This document shows, piece after piece, positions 36,601 through 44,577 of a stretch of 64,000 nucleotides of DNA. Made by a program: the position numbers and the translations under genes. Origin of the DNA: Candidatus Kapaibacterium sp. (GTDB lineage: Bacteria; Bacteroidota; Ignavibacteria; Kapaibacteriales; WFXC01); NCBI GenBank assembly GCA_015490805.1, contig WFXC01000002.1, positions 34,437 to 98,436 on the forward strand, read 5' to 3'. The number at the start of each line of letters is the position of its first letter. Position 1 is the first letter of the stretch. Below the pieces are notes generated by a model. That model ran no database searches, was not told the DNA's origin, and was given only the letters and a program-made list of their open reading frames with translations.

Positions 36601-37221
36601 GATAAGCTCCAAAGCCTTTTGCTGAGAAAACCGAGGATCATTGGGTTGAAACAGTGGCTGTCGGATATAAAGTGGCTCTGCATATTCGATCTCCGGATGC
36701 TGCTCCAGTTCACGACACAGGTCTACTGGATCCACCGGCGCTGTATAGCGGACTTCGTAAATGCGACGTACTCCAACATAGTCTGTCATCTGCTGTAACT
36801 GTGCAGCGTTGCCGCCAAACGGCTGGCGAATAGAGCGGATTCCATAGAGTTTGAAGATGGAATTCAAGCTGCTTCCGCCCAGTGCGCGATTTCCGTCGAC
36901 CACTGGAAACTGCTGTCGCGTTTTGATCACAACAACACCCGGCAAATAGCTACCCGGCTCTGGAACGCTGTGGGGCCGAACTTTTGCCGGCGTAAACAAG
37001 CCATCAGCTCGCTTCTTTCCGGGCGCAACGATCGTCGCCGGTCGCAGCGACGGAATTGCCCCAATACTCTGCCAGTTATGGTGGGCAAACGCCTGCATCG
37101 TTGCTGGAGATACAGCAGGCATTGTTCCATTATTATGCTGCATCCCACCTAATAATTTTGCTTCTACGGAAACCTGCGTCACAAAACAGCACAGAGCGAT
37201 GGCAAAGATCCACTGTCGCAT
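33676..37221 (-). CDS. Multi-domain T9SS-exported subtilisin-like serine protease
   Basis: A 1181-aa protein with a signal peptide (MRQWIFAIALCCF) and a propeptide of about 190 residues. The S8 catalytic domain has Asp in ILDSGTDWEHEDL (about 230), His in RSHGTNVAG (about 305) and Ser in SGTSFAAPIVSGIAAL (about 464). A beta-sandwich follows, then five BNR/YCF48-like repeats (TTNGGQQW, TTDGGATW and similar, about 740-945), an ASH/HYDIN-like domain (about 980-1090, LDFGNVAVG) and a T9SS type A sorting domain. ATG 37221 has GAGGAG 7 bases upstream. It is probably an exported, surface-linked protease with a binding module. Confidence 0.93.
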   Translation of the reverse strand: MRQWIFAIALCCFVTQVSVEAKLLGGMQHNNGTMPAVSPATMQAFAHHNWQSIGAIPSLRPATIVAPGKKRADGLFTPAKVRPHSVPEPGSYLPGVVVIKTRQQFPVVDGNRALGGSSLNSIFKLYGIRSIRQPFGGNAAQLQQMTDYVGVRRIYEVRYTAPVDPVDLCRELEQHPEIEYAEPLYIRQPLFQPNDPRFSQQKALELIQAARAWDVTKGSGEVTIAILDSGTDWEHEDLRDNIWTNPNEIPDNGIDDDGNGKVDDVHGWDFVGDVSLQDLQQGIFREDNDPKVRNITPPGINDTRSHGTNVAGNASAVTNNGKGIASIGYQCKLIPVKLSSDQPVGGILRGYEAILYAAQLGADVINLSWGSPRYASYEQDVINQATAMGSLIVTSAGNFSIFTDVNIPYFPAQYDNVLTVGASDRNDNPASFTHYGTAVDVYAPGVANWSTMPGNSYVSHPNWSGTSFAAPIVSGIAALIRTLHPDWTPKQIAHQIRSTVDNIFPQVQQNPALRPFFYGRVNAYKAVQFNQSFSSGDRIPGVEITAIGIAAANGVISTYDPVQVRLTVKNFLAPTSNLQLRLFSFDGFTILPDQPITVGSIGTLDSQNVDVTVQLSPLQGWFEGTVDFLVVFQDGDYVDYQRIELPVRIPSPHTYVAFPLPHPAFTHVSYFDAESPSPSTFWAVGFLSGVGAIYVAASQSQVVNAGVGTFTNFSADPAFAVAALDLQRAWISTNGSNGGNTTIWRTTNGGQQWQTVSVAHITDFINDLHFFNSNEGIFLGDPKGGRWGVARTTDGGATWEVQTGLPTPQPQETGLVGSRFWLGEAGWFGTTKGRVFYTTDKGATWKVSTIDPTAMVVFLSFTTPQKGIALYQKGQGSFRETFVAATTDGGATWQPLNVRLTQAGITPVMAFAPANSRWNYLIDNNGRVLATEDNGRSWEVMLTRELTQTRMAALSWQGSTVRIWNIGPRGLGYLNLPYEEAPIPKVLEASVSTLDFGNVAVGATATQFVRFQNTGQAPVTITAVSIQPQDAQDDEFVLVNTLPNKIQPGEEKTLGIRFQPAVEGNRTAVLRVESDADNGTVTVQLVGTGTVTSVPEHSDTGLNVRVLHQNPPALEVSSQRSYPFLRATLYTVQGQRLWSRTFTVAPSQPWRWILPHLASGSYAVRIDDGQRMLWSRVVLLP

Positions 37222-37265
37222 TTGAATACTCCTCGGTTTGTTTTTCAACACACTCTGGAAAAACT

Positions 37266-37273
37266 CAAAAATA
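37266..37273 (-). promoter_or_regulatory. -7 promoter element of the subtilase gene
   Basis: The minus strand reads TATTTTTG, an exact TAnnTTTG match, 44 bases before the ATG. No TTTG at the standard spacing was seen. It lies in a 243-base gap divergent to the histidine kinase gene, for which no clear promoter was found. Confidence 0.45.
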
Positions 37274-37464
37274 CAACTTTCTGGCTCAAAACTTATACCA
37301 TTCTCAACTGTCAACATTCCTAATTGCCCCAGTTTCTCTGTCGTCCTGCGCTGCCCAGCCTGACGCTCCAGCATTCTCCGCAAATGACATCGTGCCTGCA
37401 AAGCACCAGCGGCGACAGCTGCTCGTCTGAACGGCAGTAGTAGACCAAAATAAACGCTCTACGG

Positions 37465-39066
37465 ATGTTCCATCGCATCATTGACAGGATCTTCCACCTC
37501 TTGCCAGCTCCCAGAGTATCTTTTAAATTCCGACTCACCTTCTGGTACTCCTTCTTTGCAACGGTGACGCTTCTTATCTTCATCGCCATTGTGTACTACT
37601 CGGCAACTGAAGAGGTTCAGGACAGTCTGGATTCCTCTATGCTTCGCGTTGCAACGTCGCTGGATTATATTGTTCGCAAAAAACAGCAGGAGACCCAACA
37701 ACCATTGCGTCCAGCGCGGCAGCCGGAGCAGCACAGAAGATCCCGGTTTGCTTTTCTCCAGCAGGACACCCTGCCAAATTTTGTCGGTCCGCTGCGCCCT
37801 CAACCGGACACTGCCCGTCTTCGCACAGATCCAGTGTGGACAGCAGTCTACGAACACATTCTGCTCAATCCCAAAAACTACCTGATCCAGATTGCCGACA
37901 GCAGTGGTCAGGTGGTGTGGAAATCGGCCAATCTGCGAGATCACGTTTTGCCTACAGCAAAAGACCTTCCGTATTTTCCACCAACCGTACCCGCCCATCT
38001 TTTTCAGGATGCCTACTGGCAGGATGGAGAAGTAATGCGCGTCCTGTTTTACCGATCCGATTTGTTGCAGATTACTATTGCTTACGCCATCGACGAAGTG
38101 CGCAGCACACTCAATGAGCTCTTCAGTCTGATGCTCTACCTTCTGCCGATCATTTTCTTCGTATCCTTAGCCGGAGGATGGTGGCTGGCTTCTTATTCTT
38201 TGCAGCCCATCGAGAAGATTACACAAACGGCGCGTGAAATTACTGCACGCCGCCTGGATCAACGGATTCCTTCGCCACCAGCCGATGATGAAATTGCCCG
38301 ATTAGTCGCTACCCTCAATGATATGATTGCCCGCCTGGAAGCTTCGTTCCAGCAGATTCGGCAGTTCACCAGTGATGTATCACACGAACTCCGCACTCCA
38401 CTCTCCATCCTGATGGGTGAACTGGAATTAGCACTCCGCTCCCGCCGCTCGCCAGAAGAGTACGAACGTATTCTCTCGACCGCTTTAGAAGAAGTTGTGC
38501 GGCTTTCAAAACTGGTGCAGAATCTGCTGGAATTGTCTCGTGCAGAAACGGGGCAAATCAACCTCACAATGGAGCAACTGGACCTTTCACTTTTGTTGCA
38601 CGATATCGTGGAAGATGCTGAGATCTTAGCAGAAGCGAAAAATATCCAGGTACACTCTTCCATCGAAACACCCCTGTGGATCCAGGGGGACAAACACCGG
38701 CTGTACCAGGCTTTCCTGAATCTGGTTGATAACGCCGTGAAGTATACACCGGAGAACCAGACAATTGCCATTCGGGGCGCTCGGCAAGGAAAAAGCGTGG
38801 TTGTTGAGATCGAAGATACGGGCATTGGGATTCCGGAGAAAGAAATCCCGCTCATCTTCCGCCGTTTCTATCGGGTCGACAAAGCCCGGTCGCGCAAAAT
38901 TCAGGGACAGGGGCTGGGCTTAGCTATCGTGCAATGGATCATCCACTCCCACGGGGGCGACATTCAGGTCGAAAGCACACCGGGTAAAGGGAGCTGCTTC
39001 CGGGTCATCCTGCCAGCCGTGTATCCTGAGCAGGTGCCAGCGACCACCACCAGTGTTTCTTCGTAG
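37465..39066 (+). CDS. Membrane sensor histidine kinase (HAMP-HisKA-HATPase)
   Basis: A 533-aa protein. A first membrane helix (about 22-45) and a periplasmic domain of about 170 residues with no recognised fold come first. The second helix (about 222-246) is followed by HAMP (about 246-300), HisKA with phospho-acceptor His in SDVSHELRTPLSIL, and a HATPase with N box NLVDNAVKYTP and G boxes DTGIGIP and GLGLAI. No response regulator is adjacent, so it is an orphan here. The ribosome-binding site is weak. Confidence 0.93.
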   Translation: MFHRIIDRIFHLLPAPRVSFKFRLTFWYSFFATVTLLIFIAIVYYSATEEVQDSLDSSMLRVATSLDYIVRKKQQETQQPLRPARQPEQHRRSRFAFLQQDTLPNFVGPLRPQPDTARLRTDPVWTAVYEHILLNPKNYLIQIADSSGQVVWKSANLRDHVLPTAKDLPYFPPTVPAHLFQDAYWQDGEVMRVLFYRSDLLQITIAYAIDEVRSTLNELFSLMLYLLPIIFFVSLAGGWWLASYSLQPIEKITQTAREITARRLDQRIPSPPADDEIARLVATLNDMIARLEASFQQIRQFTSDVSHELRTPLSILMGELELALRSRRSPEEYERILSTALEEVVRLSKLVQNLLELSRAETGQINLTMEQLDLSLLLHDIVEDAEILAEAKNIQVHSSIETPLWIQGDKHRLYQAFLNLVDNAVKYTPENQTIAIRGARQGKSVVVEIEDTGIGIPEKEIPLIFRRFYRVDKARSRKIQGQGLGLAIVQWIIHSHGGDIQVESTPGKGSCFRVILPAVYPEQVPATTTSVSS

Positions 39067-39203
39067 AACCACTGTTGCGGCTGGATCTCTGCTTGTATAC
39101 CGCTATTGTAAACCGCCACAGCTCTATCGGGCTGCACTCTCTGAAGCACTGGTTTTTTCCCCGGTACCTCTGATCAAGCTTGAATCGTGTTCGCCTGCTG
39201 CCT

Positions 39204-39965
39204 TCACAACAGTGAAAAATTCAAGTAGCGATTCCACTGGAGAAACAACTGCCACGTTGCCCGGACATCCTGGAGGCAGTATTCAGCAATCGGCAACAAT
39301 TTTCCCTGCCGGAAAAATTCGCCAACGGTATAGCCGTGCACTTCCCCACCTTTCGGTGACGGGATACCGAAGGCGTGAGCATAGAAATCAAAGTTATACC
39401 GACGTTGGGGACCGGTCTGCCCACCACCAAAGAAGCTCAGTTCATCTGCTAGATCCGTATGTCGATCGTACCGCCAGCGCGTTCCCGCCATCAGGTTCAC
39501 CGACGGGCGAATATGCAGTACGGCGGAACGAAGCATAAGGAATGGCGCATCAAACGTTCGTCCATTAAAGGTCACCAGATGTGCATGAGCATAGCGTTCT
39601 AAGGTTTTCCAAAAAAGGCGGAGTACCTGGGTTTCCGTTGCAGCAATGACCGGTGCACCATCCTCTAATTGCAATTTTCGCTGCTCCTCGCCTGAGCACT
39701 GAGGATCCACTAAAAGCACCGCTTCTTTCTCGACTTTTCCCTCGTACCCTTCTTCCCGCTGCTGAAGATCATACCGATACAGTGCAAGACCAACGCAGAC
39801 TATTTGTGCTGTCAACGGCGATAATGCCATCAACTGCTTTTGTTCTTCTTGCTCTGCTTCCGTTTCACATCCGCGCAGTAAATACTCCTGCTGCGACGGT
39901 GTCAATTGATCCCACTCAATCCCTGCAGTTTCGATATCAAAAACCAGAAACAACTTCTCAGCCAT
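39204..39965 (-). CDS. DEDDy-type 3'-5' exonuclease (RNase H-like fold)
   Basis: A 253-aa predicted exonuclease. Exo I is FDIETAG, Exo II is FNGRTFDAPFL, and Exo III is YCLQDVRATW (YxxxD, the DEDDy subtype). It resembles the predicted PolB-associated 3'-5' exonuclease family found as a single-domain protein. An insertion of charged residues follows motif I. It may proofread or trim DNA or RNA; the substrate is unknown. Its start overlaps the nitrilase-family gene by 8 bp, so they are co-expressed. Its 3' end converges with the histidine kinase gene. Confidence 0.82.
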   Translation of the reverse strand: MAEKLFLVFDIETAGIEWDQLTPSQQEYLLRGCETEAEQEEQKQLMALSPLTAQIVCVGLALYRYDLQQREEGYEGKVEKEAVLLVDPQCSGEEQRKLQLEDGAPVIAATETQVLRLFWKTLERYAHAHLVTFNGRTFDAPFLMLRSAVLHIRPSVNLMAGTRWRYDRHTDLADELSFFGGGQTGPQRRYNFDFYAHAFGIPSPKGGEVHGYTVGEFFRQGKLLPIAEYCLQDVRATWQLFLQWNRYLNFSLL

Positions 39966-40830
39966 CGTGCTGCCTTTCTCCCCCGGAACGACACAACAAT
40001 TGATAAAGCTCAGGACGGCGGTCCCTAAATAGATCGTTCAGATCATTCAGTCGCTTTCGTCGAACCTTCAACGGCTGAAGGGATGCAACTGCCACCCCCT
40101 CATTTTCCTGATCTAATTGCGCCATCAACTGCCCATTGTAATGAACCACGGCTGAACCACCCATAAAGTGAAGCTGTTCACCTTCCCGCTCCTCTGACCC
40201 ACAGCGATCAGCAACTGCGATATACACCTTGTTTTCTATCGCCCGGATGCGGACAATGTCCAGCCAGATGGGTGTTACAAAATTTGCAGGGAGCGCGATA
40301 CAATCGGCTCCTTGCAGTGCCAGCGACCGGGCAACTTCAGGAAAGCGGAAATCATAGCAAATCATTACTCCCAGCCGCAGGCGATTCTGCAAAATGGGAA
40401 AAACGGTTAGTTCTCGATCACCAGGGGCAAACACCATTTTTTCCTTGTAGAACAAATGCGCCTTCCGATATGTCCACACTGCAAGCGAAGGATCGAACAC
40501 CCACGCACTGTTAAAGAGCCTCTGCGTCGCTTCGTCCCATTCCGGCGCCCCGACGACAATCACACACCGGGTCGTTGTAGCAAGGTGCTGGAAATGGTGT
40601 ACCTGCGGATGTTCCCGATCCCACGCCAGAGGACGGAGCTCATCCGGCGAAAGGAAAAAATACCCTGAAGTTGCCAGTTCGGGAAAGATCAATACATCGA
40701 CTGCAGAAGCAGCATCGGTAACAATGCGCACCATTCGATCAAAGTTCCCATCTCGATCTCCCCATCTGGGAACAAACTGGACAACTCCTACCCGAATTTC
40801 CTCATCCCTGTGCTTCGGAGTTTCTTCCAT
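39958..40830 (-). CDS. Nitrilase-superfamily carbon-nitrogen hydrolase
   Basis: About 290 aa (start at ATG 40830, with AAGGG upstream). The Glu-Lys-Cys catalytic triad of the nitrilase superfamily is visible: FPELATSG, YRKAHLFYKE and ICYDFRFPE. It is a one-domain amidase, and the specific substrate cannot be told from sequence; omega-amidase-like or N-carbamoyl hydrolase roles are examples in the family. It overlaps the exonuclease gene by 8 bp. It lies about 165 bp downstream of the dehydrogenase gene on the same strand. Confidence 0.87.
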   Translation of the reverse strand: MEETPKHRDEEIRVGVVQFVPRWGDRDGNFDRMVRIVTDAASAVDVLIFPELATSGYFFLSPDELRPLAWDREHPQVHHFQHLATTTRCVIVVGAPEWDEATQRLFNSAWVFDPSLAVWTYRKAHLFYKEKMVFAPGDRELTVFPILQNRLRLGVMICYDFRFPEVARSLALQGADCIALPANFVTPIWLDIVRIRAIENKVYIAVADRCGSEEREGEQLHFMGGSAVVHYNGQLMAQLDQENEGVAVASLQPLKVRRKRLNDLNDLFRDRRPELYQLLCRSGGERQHDG

Positions 40831-40996
40831 TATATTCAATCCCTTCACGATCGCCAGCACAGATTTCTGGCCACCGGACTCCCAACTTGCTCCTCCCCCG
40901 GCATTTGGGTATTCCCATCTCTCTTCTTAGCCGCTTCCCTTAGGTTCAAGCAGCATTCCCGAACCGTTTACCAGCGAATTTGCAAATTGCAAGGCC

Positions 40997-42358
40997 TTAC
41001 TTTTTCTTCTGTTTTTTCTGTTTCTTTGCCTTAGACTTCTTTGCCGAAGCCTTTTTTGCCGTAGTGCGCTTCTTTGCTGTGGAGGATTTTGTTGCCTTTG
41101 TTGTTTTCTTTGCCGTCTGCTTCTTTGTTTTCCCGGCTGTAGCAGCCTTTGTCTTCTTTGTCGCGCGCTTTTTCTCCTGTTGCGCACCCTTCTTTTTCTT
41201 CGTTACCGTTTTCTTCTTTTTCGTCTCCTGCTGTTCTGGCATTTCCGCTGGTGCTTCAGTTACTGGCTCAGCGGCTTCCTTCGCCGTGGAGACTTCCGCT
41301 GCTTTGGGCGCGCGGCGACGGCGGCGGAAGAAATCATCTTCGACCTGAAATTCCACTACCAATTTGCCGAACTGCATTCCACGCCGCATCACATCGAAAG
41401 CCTCCAGAATCTGATCAAAGGCGTAAACAGTATCAATGACGGGTTTAATCCGGTGTTTCTGGACAAATGCCACCATTTCTGCAAATTCCTCATCATTCCC
41501 CATCGTCGTTCCTTGGATACAGAGCTGCCGCCAGAAAACGCGGTGAAGATCCAGTCCGCTGGGTCTACCCAGGGTAGCACCGTACGTTACCAGAATACGA
41601 CCGGGTTTGAGGAGTTTCAGCAACGTATTCAATTGATCGCCACCGGCGGAATCAATAATGACATCGAAACCCCCTGTTTCCCGCAGCAATTGCGTATCCC
41701 ACTCAGCCTCCTGATAATTGACGCCCCCAGCTGCGCCACTTTCCAGCGCTCGCGCCAGCTTCCATTCGCTACCGGTGGTTACCCACACTTCGGCGCCGAC
41801 CGTTTTCGCAAAAAGAAATGCCATCTGCGCTACGCCACCCCCAATGCCGGTAATGAGCACTTTGTCCCCTTTCTGGACATCAGCCTGCGTAAAAACGGCT
41901 CGATAAGCGGTGAGTCCTGCCAGCGGGAGCGCTGCTGCTTCTGCATAGGAAAGGTGCTCCGGTTTGACGGCTAATCGATCAGAGGGAACGACCACATATT
42001 CGGCAAAGGTTCCTTTGCGCGGCATTCCCAGAATTTCAAAATCATTACTCTGCGCTCGAGGATCCGGTCCCCAGTTGATCGCCGGGTTGATAATCACTTC
42101 CTTCCCGATCCAGTGCCCGTCCTCCATACTGCCCGTTCGTTCCACAACCCCACAGCCATCCGATCCCAGGATGGTAGGATAACGAATCCCGGCATATTGT
42201 CCCTCGACAATCCACAAATCCCGATGGTTTAGTGCTGCAGCAAAGACCCGAACCAGCACTTCTCCCGGCTTTGGTCGCGGCTTGGTAATTTCCCGAATCA
42301 TCAAGTTACTCCAACCGCCCGGCTTTTGCAATACTAAGGCTTTGATTTTCGTTGCCAT
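40997..42358 (-). CDS. Medium-chain dehydrogenase/reductase fused to histone-H1-like tail
   Basis: A 453-aa protein. Residues 1-340 or so are a zinc-type alcohol dehydrogenase/quinone-reductase family domain. Evidence is the GroES-like part with ALNHRDLWIVEG and GSDGCGVVE, and the Rossmann part with the nucleotide loop GIGGGVAQ. Residues of about 345-453 are an Ala/Lys/Thr-rich tail without hydrophobics (for example AKKTTKATKSSTAKKRTTAK), like eukaryotic H1 or bacterial Hc1/AlgP-type tails. The reading frame is open across the whole junction. ATG 42358 has GAGGGA 6 bases upstream. Tail function is unknown; nucleic-acid or polyanion binding is inferred. Confidence 0.87.
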   Translation of the reverse strand: MATKIKALVLQKPGGWSNLMIREITKPRPKPGEVLVRVFAAALNHRDLWIVEGQYAGIRYPTILGSDGCGVVERTGSMEDGHWIGKEVIINPAINWGPDPRAQSNDFEILGMPRKGTFAEYVVVPSDRLAVKPEHLSYAEAAALPLAGLTAYRAVFTQADVQKGDKVLITGIGGGVAQMAFLFAKTVGAEVWVTTGSEWKLARALESGAAGGVNYQEAEWDTQLLRETGGFDVIIDSAGGDQLNTLLKLLKPGRILVTYGATLGRPSGLDLHRVFWRQLCIQGTTMGNDEEFAEMVAFVQKHRIKPVIDTVYAFDQILEAFDVMRRGMQFGKLVVEFQVEDDFFRRRRRAPKAAEVSTAKEAAEPVTEAPAEMPEQQETKKKKTVTKKKKGAQQEKKRATKKTKAATAGKTKKQTAKKTTKATKSSTAKKRTTAKKASAKKSKAKKQKKQKKK

Positions 42359-42404
42359 AGGTGTCCCTCGTTGGTTTGTCCAACACACTGCATTAACAGT
42401 GGAA

Positions 42405-42435
42405 CAAAGTTAAAAAATGCTTCCCAATGAACAGA
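42405..42435 (-). promoter_or_regulatory. Promoter of the tailed dehydrogenase gene
   Basis: The minus strand reads TCTG, 19 bases, TAACTTTG. The -7 box is an exact TAnnTTTG match and the -33 box matches three of four bases at the correct spacing. Transcription would start about 40 bases before the ATG. It overlaps the start of the divergent metalloprotease-like gene. Confidence 0.5.
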
Positions 42436-43493
42436 TAGGTGCTGTTTCCCGCTCATTGATTTTTCCCATTGTGCTGCCGAATGAGCGTTCACCCTTTGCC
42501 TTTCCGCCCCAATCCACATATCGCAAAATTCCGAATTTTTCCCACAACAGCAAGAGCAACGCGGCGCCTGTCCGTTCACAGCCTGATTCTGCAACGGCAT
42601 TATTGCCGCAATCCAGAAAAGCACCATTAGCTCCAACCGCCCGCTTTGGGCAACCCCGACAGCCTATCCTATCACCACAATCGCCAACAGATAGCGACAC
42701 GAAAGGTGCAGGTTTTGCCAATCAGCAAGACATCCTGGAACTCTCACCCCGAAGCCAGCAGGAACTTTCGGATCAGGAGAAGCGGGAAATAGAACGGCTG
42801 CGGCAAATCGACCGAAAAGTGCGTGCACACGAGGCAGCGCACCAGGCAGCCGCAGGCTCCTTAGTACGCGGCAAAAGTTTTCGCTATGAACGTGGGCCGG
42901 ATGGGAAGCAGTATGCCGTCGCTGGAGAAGTCCGAATCGACACCAGTCCCGTACCGGGGAACCCAAGAGCAACTATCCGTAAAATGCAACAAGTCCAGCG
43001 GGCAGCCTTAGCCCCTGCTGATCCTTCTCCCCAAGACCGTAGTGTAGCTGCTCAGGCCCAACGACAACAGATGCGAGCACGACAAGACCTGATGAATCAG
43101 CGACGTGTTCAGCAGCGCGGTGATCAGAACAACGCACGCATCCAGCAGGCAGCTTCTTCTGTTCGCTCGTTTGGACCAAAAGCACCATTTCCATCTTCCC
43201 CCGCTTCTCGCTCCGTACCACCCAGCGCCGAGAGACAGCCGTCAACTCTCGATAGAACCCAAAGAATTTTCTCCCGCATCCCTTCATCAGTACAACCTGC
43301 ATCCCGATACCGGCAACAGCAGACGCCGGGACCAACGTTTCGGCAATCTCTGGTCCAGCGCTATCACAATGCAGCTCCATCCACCCCATTTTCTGCCAGA
43401 ACACCTATAGCTCCAGACTTTGCCCCGACACCATCCTCACCTGGAGCGCCACTTCCGGGAACAACTGGCACAATTTTTGATCGCTATGCGTAA
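42417..43493 (+). CDS. SprA-related putative metalloprotease
   Basis: A 358-aa protein. The N-terminal 120 residues are Ser/Pro/Gln-rich and low complexity. The central domain matches the SprA-related family (PF12118; annotated in some genomes as putative metalloprotease CJM1_0395 family). Evidence is IDRKVRAHEAAHQAAAG (an HExxH-type zinc motif), the Tyr/Gly stretch GPDGKQYAVAGEV, and PRATIRKMQQVQRAALAPADPS. The rest is disordered and Pro/Arg-rich. No signal peptide is visible. Function unproven. The start is 59 bp from the divergent dehydrogenase gene. Confidence 0.75.
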   Translation: MLPNEQIGAVSRSLIFPIVLPNERSPFAFPPQSTYRKIPNFSHNSKSNAAPVRSQPDSATALLPQSRKAPLAPTARFGQPRQPILSPQSPTDSDTKGAGFANQQDILELSPRSQQELSDQEKREIERLRQIDRKVRAHEAAHQAAAGSLVRGKSFRYERGPDGKQYAVAGEVRIDTSPVPGNPRATIRKMQQVQRAALAPADPSPQDRSVAAQAQRQQMRARQDLMNQRRVQQRGDQNNARIQQAASSVRSFGPKAPFPSSPASRSVPPSAERQPSTLDRTQRIFSRIPSSVQPASRYRQQQTPGPTFRQSLVQRYHNAAPSTPFSARTPIAPDFAPTPSSPGAPLPGTTGTIFDRYA

Positions 43494-43531
43494 TGAAATA
43501 AACCTGTTGCTCAATCTTATTGGACAACAGT

Positions 43532-44386
43532 ATGGTAACAACGCAAACGTGTGGTATGCGGTGGTGGTACATTAGTATCCTCAGCTTGAGCTGCCTGGGC
43601 ACTTTATTTTCGCAGCCCCTCCCGTTTCGGGAGTGGATGCCGGTATATGATACTGTCTACGTACTGGGTAACATATACTTGGAAGTCTCTCTGGTCGAGC
43701 AAAAGCTATGGGTACACCGCCGGAACGCCCCGCCGATTGCGATGCCGATTTCCTCCGGCACTTCCAGCATTCCAGAAGGGATGGAAACACCGACAGGCAT
43801 CTTCACCATTCAGAACAAAGCCCGATTGGCAATTTCCCGCCAATTTGACAGCACCCGAATGTACTGGTGGATGGGATTCTCAGGCAATTTCGGCATTCAC
43901 GCCCTGGATGGTTACGGTTACTACCGCTACCTGGGCAAAAAACCTTCCTCTCATGGTTGCATCCGTATTGCGCGGGAAGATGGAGAGAGACTCTACCAAT
44001 GGGTTTCGCCTGGCACTCCCATCATTATCTACATCCTGCCGCCAGCTCGAATCCTGGCATTTGCTGACTCCACCTTTGATACCACTGTCGCCGTTCGGCT
44101 GACCGAACGATCCTGGCAACTGGAGCAATATCTGGAAGAGCGGCTGTGCCGATTGTACGCTGGCGAATACTTTCTGGCTCACTTTCCGCCGCTCTTTCTG
44201 GATGGCACTACCGTTCTTCGCCGCGCAGGATTTGACACTGGCGATTTTTATCGAATTCCCCTCCGGCAAAAATTGCCGTGGTACAGCATGACGCCGCCTC
44301 CTGTTTTGTCTCTCCCCCCTCCTTCTTACCCGAAACAACCGATCGTGCCAATCAGCATCGACGATACCGTCATTGCGGATAAATAA
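43532..44386 (+). CDS. L,D-transpeptidase (YkuD domain), exported
   Basis: About 284 aa with a signal peptide (WWYISILSLSCLGTLFSQ) and a YkuD catalytic domain. TPTGIFTIQNK and the active-site pattern GIHALDGYGYYRYLG, then SSHGCIRI, contain the catalytic His and Cys. It forms 3-3 cross-links in peptidoglycan or attaches proteins to it. ATG 43532 or 43556 are both possible; the ribosome-binding site is weak. The 120-residue C-terminal extension is unusual and ends Pro-rich. It follows the SprA-related gene by 38 bp on the same strand. Confidence 0.88.
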   Translation: MVTTQTCGMRWWYISILSLSCLGTLFSQPLPFREWMPVYDTVYVLGNIYLEVSLVEQKLWVHRRNAPPIAMPISSGTSSIPEGMETPTGIFTIQNKARLAISRQFDSTRMYWWMGFSGNFGIHALDGYGYYRYLGKKPSSHGCIRIAREDGERLYQWVSPGTPIIIYILPPARILAFADSTFDTTVAVRLTERSWQLEQYLEERLCRLYAGEYFLAHFPPLFLDGTTVLRRAGFDTGDFYRIPLRQKLPWYSMTPPPVLSLPPPSYPKQPIVPISIDDTVIADK

Positions 44387-44481
44387 TTGCCCATCCCTTC
44401 CCGGCAAATCTTCCTCTCTCACCATCATCCTTCACCCGATCCTCTCTGAAACTCCTGCTATCTGTCAGCCAGCGGACAAAT

Positions 44482-44508
44482 TTGTTCAAACAATAGTTGT
44501 TGCAACAA
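44482..44508 (+). promoter_or_regulatory. Tandem operator TTGTTnnAACAA (two copies)
   Basis: Two palindromes, TTGTTcaAACAA (44482-44493) and TTGTTgcAACAA (44497-44508), share the consensus TTGTTnnAACAA. Their centres are 15 bp apart. They lie 70-95 bases before the yceI-like gene, which is followed by a MarR-family gene. MarR proteins bind such short palindromes, so autoregulation of the pair is likely. The rest of 44387-44577 holds a small CTTCG-TATG-CGAAG hairpin and no exact -7 box. Confidence 0.6.
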
Positions 44509-44577
44509 ATAATCATTTGGAATCTTCGTATGCGAAGTCGTCACGTTTAATATGTTTCACAAACAAAGGTGATTCCA

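Noticed and set aside
22892-39066. Response regulator 22892 and histidine kinase 37465 as a two-component pair
   Set aside because: They lie 14 kb apart in unrelated operons, and nothing in the sequence links them.
40980-41348. Plus-strand 122-aa Phe/Val-rich ORF opposite the lysine-rich tail
   Set aside because: Complement of AAG/AAA/GCA codons gives Phe/Leu/Cys runs. It has no starts or motifs and is a mirror of the tail.
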